From the NCBI RefSeq assembly GCF_927798115.1, contig NZ_CAKMMG010000001.1, forward strand, positions 1,302,001-1,366,000: a stretch of 64,000 bases of DNA, read 5' to 3'. Below the pieces are notes generated by a model. It was not told the DNA's origin and did not search any database. It saw only the letters and a program-made list of their open reading frames with translations. The translations under genes and the position numbers were made by a program. Shown here piece after piece: positions 1-8,561 of this stretch (positions are counted from its first letter, which is position 1; each line of letters opens with the position of its first letter). Source of the stretch: Paenibacillus auburnensis. GTDB taxonomy: Bacteria > Bacillota > Bacilli > Paenibacillales > Paenibacillaceae.

Positions 1-1
1 C

Positions 2-178
2 GGGCTTGGCATCGGCATCATTCCCAGATCGGCGCTCGGCCTGGCCGACAACAGCAATCTGCTGTTCAAGGAAATCCGCAGCGAGTCCCTGCATACCCGC
101 ATAGCGGCTGTATGGGTCAAGGATAAATTCCTGTCCTCGCTGGCCGCTAATTTTATTGCTAGCTTCAGAAGCAATTAG
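2..178 (+). CDS. LysR-family transcriptional regulator, C-terminal fragment (truncated by window edge)
   Basis: The open frame entering from the left edge encodes the last 58 residues of a protein and stops with TAG at 176-178. It begins GLGIGIIPRSALGL, matching the 'GLGIxxxPR' segment near the end of the LysR substrate-binding domain. A very similar segment, GLGIALLPR, occurs in the complete LysR protein at 4016-4912. The rest of the gene lies outside the window, so its target cannot be inferred. It converges on htpG, with a shared hairpin between the two. The family call is fairly safe, but the frame is short. Confidence 0.72.
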   Translation, partial: GLGIGIIPRSALGLADNSNLLFKEIRSESLHTRIAAVWVKDKFLSSLAANFIASFRSN

Positions 179-240
179 CTAATATCAGCCTAGCAGTGAC
201 TAGTTCCGGTCGATTCCGGGGACTTAGCAAAACCTAACAA

Positions 241-279
241 AACAACCCGCCCCGGCCAGCGCCGGAAGCGGGTTGTTTC
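241..279. terminator. Bidirectional terminator between the LysR fragment and htpG
   Basis: AACAACCCGC pairs with GCGGGTTGTT around a GC-rich inner part. Both flanks carry A/T tracts, so the hairpin can end transcription from both convergent genes. Confidence 0.8.
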
Positions 280-311
280 AGCTGCACTCCCTGGCAGGGA
301 TGCCGCGTAGT

Positions 312-2189
312 TTAAACCATGATTTTGCAAATATCGTTCGTGAACTGTACCGGATCATTCACCTGCAGACCTTCGATCAGCAGCGCCTGATTGTATAGCA
401 GATTCGTGTACAGGCCCAGCTTCTCCTTGTCCCCTTCGGCAGCAGCCTTCAAGGATTTGAAGACATCGTGGTTCACGTTGATTTCCAGCACCTTGTCAGC
501 TTGAACCTCTTGGCCGTTAGGCATCGCTTTGAGGATTTTCTCCATCTCAATCGTCAGCTCGCCTTCGGTGGACAGGCAGACCGGATGGGATTTCAGCCGC
601 TTGGAGGCTTTGACTGCCTTCACTTTGCCGGACAGGATTCCCTGCATGGCTTCGAACAAGCTCTTATTCTCATTTTCTTCCTCTTCCGACGGTTTGTCTG
701 CTGCATCTTCGATGCCGAGGTCCCCGCTGGAAACGTTTTTGAATTCTTTTTCCTTGTAAGACATAATCATCTTGATTGCAAATTCATCGATATCGTCAGT
801 GAAATAGAGAATTTCATAGCCCTTGTCCGAAACCATCTCCGTCTGCGGCAGCTTCTCGATCCGTTCCACTGATTCTCCGGACGCATAGTAGATATACTTC
901 TGGTCTTCCGGCATTCTCTCTACGTATTCAGCCAGCGTAACCTGTTTCTTCTCCTTGGAAGAGTAGAACATCAGCAGGTCCTGGAGGGTTTCTTTTTCCA
1001 TGCCATAATCATTGTATACCCCGAACTTCAGCTGTCTACCAAAAGATTTATAGAACGTCTCGTATTTCTCACGCTCGTCCTTAAGCAGGCTCAGAAGCTG
1101 GCTCTTGATCTTGCTCTTGATGTTCTTCGCGATAAGCGTCAGCTGGCGGTCATGCTGCAGCAGCTCGCGGGAAATGTTAAGCGACAGATCCTCGGAATCG
1201 ACCATCCCTTTGACGAAGCTGAAATAGTCCGGCAGCAGGTCGGCGCATTTGTTCATGATCAGCACGCCGTTGGAGTAGAGCTCCAGGCCTTTTTCATACT
1301 CTTTTGTGTAATAGTCAAACGGAGTATTCTCCGGAATGAACAGGATCGCGTTATACACCACAGCGCCATCGGCACTGATATGGATATGCTTAAGCGGCTT
1401 GTCGAAGCCGTAGCGTTTCTCCGAGTAGAAGTTGTTGTAATCCTCTTCGGTCAGCTCGTTCTTATTTTTGCGCCAGATCGGCACCATACTGTTGACGGTC
1501 TGCTCTTCCTGAACCTGTTCGAACTCGCCTTCGCTGCCTTCCTTCGGCTTGCTGGAGGTGATGTCCATCTTGATCGGGAAGCGGATGAAGTCGGAATATT
1601 TCTTAACGATTGATTTCAGGCGGTATTCTTCCAGGAATTCGTCATAATTATCTTCTTCGGTATTCGCTTTAATCTTCAAAATAATTTCGGTACCGACAGC
1701 ATCCTTCTCAGCAGGCTCAATCGTATATCCGTCTGCTCCTTGCGATTCCCATTTGTACGCCTGGTCACTGCCCAGCGCCTTACTGATCACAGTAACATCC
1801 TCAGCAACCATAAAGGCGGAATAGAAACCAACCCCGAACTGCCCGATAATGTTATGGCCGTCCTTGGCTTCATTATCCTTCTTAAACGCAAAAGAGCCGC
1901 TGTTCGCAATAATACCCAGGTTGTTCTCCAGCTCTTCCTGCGTCATCCCGATCCCGGTATCAGAAATTGTCAATGTCCGGCTCGCTTTATCCGCAGTTAC
2001 TTTAATGTAGTAATCCTCTTTATTGAACACCAGACCCTCATCGGCCAGTGCTTTGTAATAGATTTTGTCGATGGCATCGCTTGCATTCGAGATCAGCTCC
2101 CGCAGGAAAATCTCCCGCTGCGTATAGATGGAGTTAATCATCATTTCAAGCAGTCTTTTGGATTCGGCTTTGAACTCTTTTTTGGACAT
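312..2189 (-). CDS. htpG: Molecular chaperone HtpG (bacterial Hsp90)
   Basis: Cytosolic ATP-dependent chaperone of 625 residues, the normal family length. The N-terminal GHKL ATPase fold is clear: E31 and N35 in [15 protein letters not shown] at 77-82 and the GQFGVGF lid motif at 116-122. The middle domain and the C-terminal dimerisation domain follow. The ATG is preceded by AAAGGAG at 11 nt. The gene stands alone, with its own promoter and a CIRCE operator immediately upstream (2240-2306), so HrcA control is inferred. In B. subtilis htpG is not part of the HrcA regulon, so this wiring is unlike that model. It ends at a bidirectional terminator. Confidence 0.97.
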   Translation of the reverse strand: MSKKEFKAESKRLLEMMINSIYTQREIFLRELISNASDAIDKIYYKALADEGLVFNKEDYYIKVTADKASRTLTISDTGIGMTQEELENNLGIIANSGSFAFKKDNEAKDGHNIIGQFGVGFYSAFMVAEDVTVISKALGSDQAYKWESQGADGYTIEPAEKDAVGTEIILKIKANTEEDNYDEFLEEYRLKSIVKKYSDFIRFPIKMDITSSKPKEGSEGEFEQVQEEQTVNSMVPIWRKNKNELTEEDYNNFYSEKRYGFDKPLKHIHISADGAVVYNAILFIPENTPFDYYTKEYEKGLELYSNGVLIMNKCADLLPDYFSFVKGMVDSEDLSLNISRELLQHDRQLTLIAKNIKSKIKSQLLSLLKDEREKYETFYKSFGRQLKFGVYNDYGMEKETLQDLLMFYSSKEKKQVTLAEYVERMPEDQKYIYYASGESVERIEKLPQTEMVSDKGYEILYFTDDIDEFAIKMIMSYKEKEFKNVSSGDLGIEDAADKPSEEEENENKSLFEAMQGILSGKVKAVKASKRLKSHPVCLSTEGELTIEMEKILKAMPNGQEVQADKVLEINVNHDVFKSLKAAAEGDKEKLGLYTNLLYNQALLIEGLQVNDPVQFTNDICKIMV

Positions 2190-2239
2190 GAATATAGTAA
2201 TCTCCTTTCAAAAATATCCTTCGGATTACTTCCGGATGA

Positions 2240-2266
2240 TTAGCACTCCACAATGATGAGTGCTAA
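2240..2266 (-). promoter_or_regulatory. CIRCE operator (HrcA binding site) of htpG
   Basis: TTAGCACTC, nine bases, then GAGTGCTAA: a perfect match to the CIRCE inverted repeat. It lies just downstream of the predicted -10 box and about 50 nt upstream of the htpG start, the usual place for HrcA repression. Confidence 0.93.
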
Positions 2267-2276
2267 CACTTCCTTT

Positions 2277-2306
2277 TATATACCATATCCACGTTTTTGA
2301 TGTCAA
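2277..2306 (-). promoter_or_regulatory. SigA-type promoter of htpG
   Basis: On the minus strand, TTGACA (2306-2301), an 18-bp spacer, then TATATA (2282-2277). The start would fall at the edge of the CIRCE element. Confidence 0.75.
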
Positions 2307-2342
2307 TATCTTGCTGCATTGAGATTCATTTTTGGCCCATGA

Positions 2343-2975
2343 TCAGTAACGTACATGGAATCCTTCCAGGAGAGTTTTCCATAAATAGTCATTATCGTGA
2401 AACTCATCCGGCACCAAGGGGATTTGCAGGGCACATACATTAGGAAAAGGCCACGGGGTTTCCACAATTCCGCTTACCGGGGCATGATTAATCACGAGCA
2501 AATTGAATTCACCGGCCACCTGCATATTTAGCACCTCCAGCAGCTCTGCCGTTTCATGTATAGTTCCTTCAGTTCGGATAAACAGAATCCGGTTCGAAGA
2601 CCTGAGGGTATCCAAAAACCGCGGGACACGCCGGGTGATTTTCTCTCTAAGCTCCGGGTAGCTCAGCAGCTGGGTTGGAGTATTCTCAGGAAGCGGAAAG
2701 TCGTGGTGGGAGAAGATATGGTACGCTGCATCCCTCACAATATAGCAGCCTGCATGTTCATTAATGCCGGTAATCGCCAGATTAGGGAATTCCATAAAAT
2801 TCATAAACTGATTCCGCAAAAGATGGCTGACCCCCGGCAAAGCAGGTGACTCCACCCAGTCAAGGACGCCTCCAATTTTTCTGAGCATATGACGCGACAA
2901 TTGATCCGCAACCAGACAGTTTTTCCCTAAACTGAAAATGACATCGTAAGTTCCTTTGATCCCATTGAAATCCAT
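2343..2975 (-). CDS. DUF1796 family protein (putative papain-like cysteine peptidase)
   Basis: A 210-residue protein with the DUF1796 signature YDVIFSLGKNCLVADQL near the N-terminus and LDWVESP about 30 residues later. The Cys in SLGKNC is the proposed nucleophile in the Pfam description, which is itself a prediction. The ATG at 2975 is preferred over one 21 nt upstream because a GGGGG ribosome binding site lies 8 nt before it. No signal peptide is seen. It is divergent from a GT2 glycosyltransferase, and DUF1796 genes often sit in surface-polysaccharide neighbourhoods, so the two may belong together. The substrate is unknown. Confidence 0.8.
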   Translation of the reverse strand: MDFNGIKGTYDVIFSLGKNCLVADQLSRHMLRKIGGVLDWVESPALPGVSHLLRNQFMNFMEFPNLAITGINEHAGCYIVRDAAYHIFSHHDFPLPENTPTQLLSYPELREKITRRVPRFLDTLRSSNRILFIRTEGTIHETAELLEVLNMQVAGEFNLLVINHAPVSGIVETPWPFPNVCALQIPLVPDEFHDNDYLWKTLLEGFHVRY

Positions 2976-3134
2976 GACCCATTCCCCCTCATCCATTTAT
3001 CTTTATTTAATTAATTCCATAGATAAAGGGTTTGGACTATCCGGACGATATCCAGACATCTGGTCTAGTATGCAGGTCAGCCTTTCTGATTCTCGCGTAC
3101 TATAAACCAATAAAAGTATAGGATGGTGAAAACA

Positions 3135-4013
3135 TTGGTTAAAATATCAGTGCTCATGCCGGTTTATAATATGGCTCCGTATATTGAAGAAGCGATCTGC
3201 AGTATATTAACGCAGACCTATTCCGATTTTGAGCTACTTATTATTGATGACGGGTCAACCGATGGAAGCTTAGATATTATTAAAAAATTTGATGATAAGA
3301 GAATAAGAGTCATAGCGCACACGGTGAACCAGGGATTAATAGAGACCTTAAACGAGGGCATTGATTTATGTACAGGGGAGTATATTGCGCGGATGGATGG
3401 TGATGATATTGCCTTGCCCCACCGGTTTGAACGTCAAGTGGCCTTCATGGATATCCACCAGCACTGCGGCGTTTGCGGTTCTCAGGTCTATTTGCTCGGT
3501 AAAGGCGGTGTCACCACGAAACCTATGAGTCACGATGCGATCAGATGCTGGCAGTTATTCCATTGCACCATTGTGCATCCGACGGTGATGATCCGAAAAT
3601 CCGTTCTGGAGGAACATGGCATCAGGTATCTCTATTATTTTCATGCGGAGGATTATGAAATATGGAACCGGTTAGCCGCAGTTACCCAGATGGTGAATCT
3701 GCCGGAGGTATTGCTGATGTACAGACAACATCCAAATCAGATCTCCAGTATCCACCAAGGAGTACAAGAGGTCCAATCTGAATGTATCCGCAGAGATCAG
3801 CTGCGTTTGCTTGGTATCGAACCCACTGCTGAGGAGTATCAGACTCACTTGGATTTTTGCCATTTTAGAATTCGGACAGGTGAACCCGATCATTATAACC
3901 GATGCTTGGCTTGGGCACACAAAATCCTGGAGGGTAATTTGCGGCAGCAAGTATATGACCACCAGACCTTAAACTCGGTATTATCGCAATGCTTCAGTTT
4001 ATCCAGATATTAA
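3135..4013 (+). CDS. GT2-family glycosyltransferase
   Basis: Family-2 (GT-A fold) glycosyltransferase of about 290 residues. The N-terminus KISVLMPVYNMAPYIEEAI, then LLIIDDGSTDGS and the metal-binding ARMDGDDIALPHRFERQ (DxD-type motif), are diagnostic. HAEDYEIWNRL is the typical ED acceptor-side motif. The start is uncertain: a TTG at 3135 has GGTGA 5 nt upstream and gives the usual family N-terminus, while an ATG at 3123 lacks a usable site. No membrane anchor is apparent, so it probably works at the inner face of the membrane. The 5' half is AT-richer than the flanking core genes, hinting at an acquired cassette with the DUF1796 gene. It ends only 2 nt from the convergent lysR stop. The sugar donor is not predictable. 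Confidence 0.9.
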   Translation: MVKISVLMPVYNMAPYIEEAICSILTQTYSDFELLIIDDGSTDGSLDIIKKFDDKRIRVIAHTVNQGLIETLNEGIDLCTGEYIARMDGDDIALPHRFERQVAFMDIHQHCGVCGSQVYLLGKGGVTTKPMSHDAIRCWQLFHCTIVHPTVMIRKSVLEEHGIRYLYYFHAEDYEIWNRLAAVTQMVNLPEVLLMYRQHPNQISSIHQGVQEVQSECIRRDQLRLLGIEPTAEEYQTHLDFCHFRIRTGEPDHYNRCLAWAHKILEGNLRQQVYDHQTLNSVLSQCFSLSRY

Positions 4014-4015
4014 CA

Positions 4016-4912
4016 TCAAAGTGTTACAGACTTCGCCTCAGCATCCGCTTGCAGCATCTGAATCAGGGATTGCAGCGGCAGTGACTTCCACTTCTTCGGA
4101 TGAATGAGCAACTGCAGGTCAAAATGAATCTCCGGATGGGCAAATGGCAGCTCGGCCAGATTCCCGCGTTCAATCTCTTCCTCAGCCACAATTCTCGGAA
4201 GCAGGGCAATCCCTAGACCGTTCCGCACACAGCGTTTGATGGCTTCCAGGTTGGATAGCTCAAAGCCGATCCGGAACACGATTCCGTGCTCCCGGAGCAG
4301 ATTCTCAAACAGGCTGCGGTAGATACAGCTCTCTTCCGAGACAATCAGCTCACAGTTGTTCAGATCCTGCAGGGTAATATTCGTAAGCTTCGCCAGCGGA
4401 TGATCAGCGGGTGCCACGAGTACCAGCGGCTCATCCCGGATAATCGTTCTCTCCAGCAGCGAATCGGTCGTACTCCGGTCCAGCATGAGACCGATATCCA
4501 CCTCTCCGTCCCTGATTTTGGACACCAGATTCGCTTCCTGCTCCGTTTGCAGATGAATATTCAGTCCGGGAAATGTCGTCCGCAGCTGCTGCAGAAACGG
4601 CGGCAGGTAAAAAGCGGCCAATGAATCAATTGTTCCAATAGTCAGCGTACCGCCGATCTGCTGGGCAATCGTTTCTTTGGAGCGGTCATATAAATCAAGA
4701 ATCTCCACGAACAGCTTCAATAGCTCTTCTCCAGGCGGGGTCAGGCGCAGGATACGTCCATGACGTTCCATTAGCGTGACTCCGTATTCTTTTTCAATCT
4801 TCTGTATCTGCATGGTTACACTAGACTGGGCATACCCCAGTTCTTCTGCTGCACGCGTGAAGCTCTGACGCTTCGCCACCTCGCGGAAGGTCCGCATATA
4901 TGTTAAATCCAT
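4016..4912 (-). CDS. LysR-family transcriptional regulator
   Basis: A 298-residue DNA-binding regulator. The N-terminal winged helix-turn-helix is FREVAKRQSFTRAAEELGYAQSSVTMQI, followed by a linker helix and a type-2 periplasmic-binding-like effector domain from about residue 90 (TLTIGTIDSLAAFYLPPFL). The ATG at 4912 follows AGAGGTGAG at 4 nt; a GTG 9 nt upstream overlaps that site and is unlikely. It is transcribed divergently from the dapA-like gene at 5046, with a 15-bp LysR-box palindrome between them, so autoregulation and control of the neighbour are the natural inference. The effector is unknown. Confidence 0.93.
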   Translation of the reverse strand: MDLTYMRTFREVAKRQSFTRAAEELGYAQSSVTMQIQKIEKEYGVTLMERHGRILRLTPPGEELLKLFVEILDLYDRSKETIAQQIGGTLTIGTIDSLAAFYLPPFLQQLRTTFPGLNIHLQTEQEANLVSKIRDGEVDIGLMLDRSTTDSLLERTIIRDEPLVLVAPADHPLAKLTNITLQDLNNCELIVSEESCIYRSLFENLLREHGIVFRIGFELSNLEAIKRCVRNGLGIALLPRIVAEEEIERGNLAELPFAHPEIHFDLQLLIHPKKWKSLPLQSLIQMLQADAEAKSVTL

Positions 4913-4941
4913 TGATCTCACCTCTTAGAACGTGATATAAC

Positions 4942-4956
4942 ATCAATATTATTGAT
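4942..4956. promoter_or_regulatory. LysR-type operator (T-N11-A palindrome)
   Basis: ATCAAT-ATT-ATTGAT is a perfect 15-bp inverted repeat with the T-N11-A core of LysR boxes. It lies 30 bp upstream of the lysR start in the lysR/dapA-like divergent region. A second palindrome, TGGAA-TG-TTCCA, lies at 4988-4999 nearer the dapA-like gene. Confidence 0.7.
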
Positions 4957-5045
4957 GACCCATATCATTTATTATAGCTAACGCCGATGGAATGTTCCAT
5001 GCTAAAGTAGAATAAAAGGATTTAAAAATTTGGAGGACGATATTC

Positions 5046-5921
5046 ATGTTAACAGAAGAACAGATTTATGGAATCTATGTTCCCGTGGTAACACCGTTCA
5101 ATGCCGCCGGCGATATTGATCTACCTTCGTATCAGCGTTATGTGAACAACATCATCAAGAACAAAATTCATGGTCTGGTCGTAAATGGAACCACTGGAGA
5201 ATCGCCGACAGTCAACATACAAGAATTACAGACACTGATTACTGCCTCACAAGAGCTGCTGCAAGGCAGTGATATTCCGCTGGTCATCGGTACAGGTACC
5301 AATGATACAATGTCTACCGTCGCCCGTACAGAGCTTGCTGCGAGACTGGGAGCCGATGCTGCACTCGTTGTCGTGCCTTACTACAGCCGTCCCTCTCAAG
5401 CGGGCATCATTGCCCATTTCCGCAAGGCAGCCGAAGTCGGCATTCCGATCATCGCCTATGACATTCCCGGCCGCGCCGGAGTCGGTATGACCGTTGATAC
5501 CGCCCGCACCATCCTGGAGATGGACAACGTTGTCGGCTTGAAGGACTGCTCCGGTTCGCCGCTGCTCGTCTCTGAGCTGTCCCGCCTCGGCTCTAAGCCG
5601 GTGCTCTGCGGAGACGACCTAAGTTTCTTCGACATGCTGGGCTGCGGAGCCGCCGGAGGCATGCTGGCTTCCGCCAACGTGCATACTGCGAAGTTCCTGA
5701 GCATCTTCGAACAGTACAAAGCCGGCAAGATTGAAGCTGCCAGAGCCGAATATGACCTGCTGGTGCCGCTCATGAAGTTGCTCTTCAAGGAATCGAACCC
5801 AGCCCCGATCAAATGGCTGCTCAGCGTGCAGGGTGAGATTGCTTCAGATACCCTCCGACTGCCGATGACCTCGATTAGCGAATCGCTGCGCGAAGAGCTG
5901 GGTGCTTATCTCGCCGGTTAA
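5046..5921 (+). CDS. DapA/NAL-superfamily aldolase (dihydrodipicolinate synthase paralogue)
   Basis: A 291-residue (beta/alpha)8 class I aldolase. The DapA catalytic set is present: T49-T50 in NGTTGES, Y112/Y113 in PYYSRP, Y138, R143 in YDIPGRAG, and the Schiff-base lysine K166 in GLKDCSGS. The ATG follows GGAGG at 9 nt. A true dapA is in the lysine operon at 31326-32201, so this is a second family member. Its private divergent LysR regulator and YDIPGRAG in place of YNVPSR suggest a specialised substrate or growth condition. It could still be a working 4-hydroxy-tetrahydrodipicolinate synthase. It ends at a strong terminator. Confidence 0.88.
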   Translation: MLTEEQIYGIYVPVVTPFNAAGDIDLPSYQRYVNNIIKNKIHGLVVNGTTGESPTVNIQELQTLITASQELLQGSDIPLVIGTGTNDTMSTVARTELAARLGADAALVVVPYYSRPSQAGIIAHFRKAAEVGIPIIAYDIPGRAGVGMTVDTARTILEMDNVVGLKDCSGSPLLVSELSRLGSKPVLCGDDLSFFDMLGCGAAGGMLASANVHTAKFLSIFEQYKAGKIEAARAEYDLLVPLMKLLFKESNPAPIKWLLSVQGEIASDTLRLPMTSISESLREELGAYLAG

Positions 5922-5953
5922 GTCCCTCGCCATTAAATGATGACCTTAGAAGC

Positions 5954-6000
5954 AAAACCCGTATTGTACACTCTTTGCAGAGCGTGCAATACGGGTTTTT
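5954..6000 (+). terminator. Rho-independent terminator of the dapA-like gene
   Basis: AACCCGTATTG pairs with CAATACGGGTT, followed by a T tract. Confidence 0.85.
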
Positions 6001-6034
6001 GTGTATATTGGGTCTACTAATTTATATTAATGTA

Positions 6035-6072
6035 CAAAAAACAGCGTCCTCCCCTTTAAGGAAAGGACGCTG
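6035..6072 (-). terminator. Rho-independent terminator of the DEAD-box helicase gene
   Basis: On the minus strand CAGCGTCCT...AGGACGCTG is followed by TTTTTT. Confidence 0.85.
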
Positions 6073-6093
6073 CATCATTGATAGAGTAGCTGA

Positions 6094-7569
6094 TTATTGC
6101 GTTCTGCCGGCATTAACCGGAGCTTTATTGCCGTTTCGGTTCGGGCTTGACTGGCCGCCCGGTCTGCCCTGGCTGCCGTTTGAGCGGGCTCCGGGTCTGC
6201 TTGCGGCAGAACCATTAGCTGATCCGCCGGCTGCGCCTGGCCGGTTACCCTGCGCACCTTTGCCATATCCGCCTGTTCTATTCCCTTGAGAGCCGTTAGC
6301 ACCACTCTTCGGCTTGTTCCCTTGCGTGAACCATTCCGATTTCGGCTTACGCGGCGGATTCGCTTTGGATTTTGCTGCCGGTTTGGCCGGTGCTTTAGCC
6401 GGACGGTCATTCAGCAGCGCCAGTGTGCTTTTGGACATCGGATAGTCATGTTCCTTGATTTCCGGAATCGTCTTGCCGATCAGCTTCTGGATATCCTTCA
6501 GGTAAGGAATCTCTTCCTCTTCACACAAGGAAATGGCAACTCCGCTCATTCCTGCACGGCCGGTACGGCCAATTCGGTGGACATAGGTTTCCGGAATGTT
6601 CGGCAGGTTAAAGTTAATTACGTGGGACAGTTCATCAATATCGATCCCCCGGGCAGCAATGTCAGTTGCCACGAGCACGCGGGTCGCCCCGCTCTTGAAA
6701 TTGCGCAGCGCATTCTGGCGGTCATTCTGCGACTTGTTGCCGTGAATCGCTTGGGCGGTAATATTAATTTTGGCCAAATCACGTGTCACCCGGTCAGCGC
6801 CGCGTTTGGTGCGGGTGAAGACCAGTGCCGACACAATCGATTGGTCCTGCAGCAGACGGTTCAGCTGATTCTGCTTGTTGCCGTTCTGCAGCAAATACAC
6901 AGACTGTTCGATACGGTCTACCGTAGAAGATACCGGGGTAATCTCGATTTTCACCGGATTCACGAGCAGCGTCTTGATCAGCTGTGAAATCTCAGACGGC
7001 ATCGTCGCGGAGAAGAACAAGGTCTGCTTTTTGCTCGGCATTTTGGCAATAATCCGTTTAACGTCATGAATGAAGCCCATATCCAGCATCCGGTCGGCTT
7101 CATCCAGCACCAGAATCTGCACATATTGCAGGTCCACATGCTTCTGGGCGATCAGGTCGATCAGACGGCCCGGTGTGGCGATCAGGATGTCCGCTCCCTG
7201 GCTTAACGCCCGCTCCTGCGCCTTTTGCGATACACCGCCGACAATGGCTGTAGAACGGATACCAGTGAATTTGCTATAGGCCTGGATATTTTCATAGATT
7301 TGCAGCGCCAGCTCCCGGGTAGGGGTGAGAATCAGCGAACGAATGCGGCGTTTTCCGCCGGTAACGGCCGGCTGCTGGCTTAACAGCTGGATGATCGGCA
7401 AAGAAAAAGCAGCCGTTTTACCTGTTCCGGTCTGTGCGCAGCCCAGTACGTCTCTGCCAGCCAGAGCTGCAGGTATAGCTTCTTCCTGAATCGGTGTTGG
7501 GGATGTATAGTTTTCCAGGCTTAACGCCTTGAGAATCGCTGGGGTTAAATTGAGCTCATTAAAAGTCAT
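6094..7569 (-). CDS. DEAD-box ATP-dependent RNA helicase, RhlE-like
   Basis: A 491-residue RNA helicase. Motifs in order: Q motif near 22-29, Walker A AQTGTGKT at 45-52, PTREL at 83-87, DEAD at 156-159, SAT at 187-189, ARGID near 306-310 and HRIGRTGR at 331-338. The C-terminal ~100 residues are a low-complexity tail rich in Gly, Asn, Pro, Arg and Lys, typical of RhlE or cold-adaptation helicases that remodel structured RNA or pre-ribosomes. The ATG at 7569 has AAGGAGA 5 nt upstream; a reading extended 27 residues upstream is not supported. Monocistronic, with its own terminator. B. subtilis has several such helicases, so no specific symbol is given. Confidence 0.95.
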   Translation of the reverse strand: MTFNELNLTPAILKALSLENYTSPTPIQEEAIPAALAGRDVLGCAQTGTGKTAAFSLPIIQLLSQQPAVTGGKRRIRSLILTPTRELALQIYENIQAYSKFTGIRSTAIVGGVSQKAQERALSQGADILIATPGRLIDLIAQKHVDLQYVQILVLDEADRMLDMGFIHDVKRIIAKMPSKKQTLFFSATMPSEISQLIKTLLVNPVKIEITPVSSTVDRIEQSVYLLQNGNKQNQLNRLLQDQSIVSALVFTRTKRGADRVTRDLAKINITAQAIHGNKSQNDRQNALRNFKSGATRVLVATDIAARGIDIDELSHVINFNLPNIPETYVHRIGRTGRAGMSGVAISLCEEEEIPYLKDIQKLIGKTIPEIKEHDYPMSKSTLALLNDRPAKAPAKPAAKSKANPPRKPKSEWFTQGNKPKSGANGSQGNRTGGYGKGAQGNRPGAAGGSANGSAASRPGARSNGSQGRPGGQSSPNRNGNKAPVNAGRTQ

Positions 7570-7750
7570 GTATGTCTCCTTAGTTTGTAATACATATATT
7601 TTCAGATCACCCGGCTTTGCGGGATTACGTTTATTCCTGCGCTTCCACATATCGCAGAGCTAAGTCATAACACATAATGATACCACAGATCCGGATATAA
7701 AATAACCCTGCAAAATTGAATCCCGTATTCGGACTCAGAAAACGTCCCAT

Positions 7751-7782
7751 AAAAAAGGAGCGGAGGACTGTTCCCCCGCTCC
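7751..7782 (-). terminator. Rho-independent terminator of pduL
   Basis: GGAGCGGGGGA pairs with TCCTCCGCTCC on the minus strand, followed by TTTTTT. Confidence 0.88.
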
Positions 7783-7802
7783 CTACTGTATAAAATGTAA
7801 GA

Positions 7803-8375
7803 CTAATCTACAATTTCAGCTGTGTCGCCGTTGTTGGCACCTGCAGCATTGGCTTCGTCGGTGTCGATATGCATATCAAGTTTAAAGCTGTCGGATACAC
7901 GTGCAAGCACGTTTTCGAGCACCAGACCGCGTTCTCCGCCAAGGCGGACTTTCAGCATTTGCTTGTCGGAAATGCCCCAAGCTTCTGCTTCGGAAGTATG
8001 GAAGTGAATGTGACGGGCTGCAATAATAACGCCTGTTTCCAGTTCAACTTCACCGGCTGGTCCTTTAAGAGTAATGCCTGGTGTGCCTTCGATATGTCCG
8101 GATTCACGGACAGGGGCTTTCACGCCAAGGCTGAAAGAGTCTGTGCGGGAAATTTCCAATTGCGATGCCGGGCGGACAGGTCCGAGAATTCTAACTTTGT
8201 CGAACTTACCTTTGCTGCCGATTACCGCTACTTGCTCGTTTGCTGCGAATTGTCCTGGTTGGGAGAGCGGTTTGAACTCAGTCAATTGATAGCCTGGGCC
8301 AAACAACGCTTCCACATGCTCCTGCGTAAGGTGAATATGTCGGGCCGACACACCTACGGGTACAGTCTTGCTCAT
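7803..8375 (-). CDS. pduL: PduL-type phosphate acyltransferase (phosphotransacylase)
   Basis: A 190-residue zinc enzyme that exchanges acyl groups between CoA and phosphate (propanoyl-CoA or acetyl-CoA to acyl-phosphate). The two halves carry the metal-binding histidines: SARHIHL (H13, H15) and ARHIHFH (H122, H124, H126). The ATG at 8375 follows AAGGAG at about 11 nt; 15 extra in-frame residues upstream are not family-like. No microcompartment shell or diol dehydratase genes are nearby, and no N-terminal encapsulation extension is seen. It therefore probably works in the cytosol as a general phosphotransacetylase. Confidence 0.92.
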   Translation of the reverse strand: MSKTVPVGVSARHIHLTQEHVEALFGPGYQLTEFKPLSQPGQFAANEQVAVIGSKGKFDKVRILGPVRPASQLEISRTDSFSLGVKAPVRESGHIEGTPGITLKGPAGEVELETGVIIAARHIHFHTSEAEAWGISDKQMLKVRLGGERGLVLENVLARVSDSFKLDMHIDTDEANAAGANNGDTAEIVD

Positions 8376-8450
8376 TGTAAAGTCACTCCTTGTATTTTCT
8401 CTAGTATCTGTACAAGCCACTGAACATTATACCTCTTCTTACCCAAAAAT

Positions 8451-8485
8451 AAAAAGACCCTCTTCACAATGAGCGTCTTTTTTTC
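8451..8485 (-). terminator. Terminator of the dipeptidase gene
   Basis: AAAAAGAC-CTC pairs with GAG-GTCTTTTT with one mismatch. The minus-strand product ends GTCTTTTTATTTTT. Confidence 0.7.
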
Positions 8486-8561
8486 TATATTCCACTGCTT
8501 TTGAACCCTAATGTGTCACGGTTTCGCCATTTAATCTACCCTGTTCCGAAATGACATGACT

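Noticed and set aside
1152..2243. Plus-strand frames opposite htpG
   Set aside because: Shadows of the htpG frame; no start sites or domain signatures.
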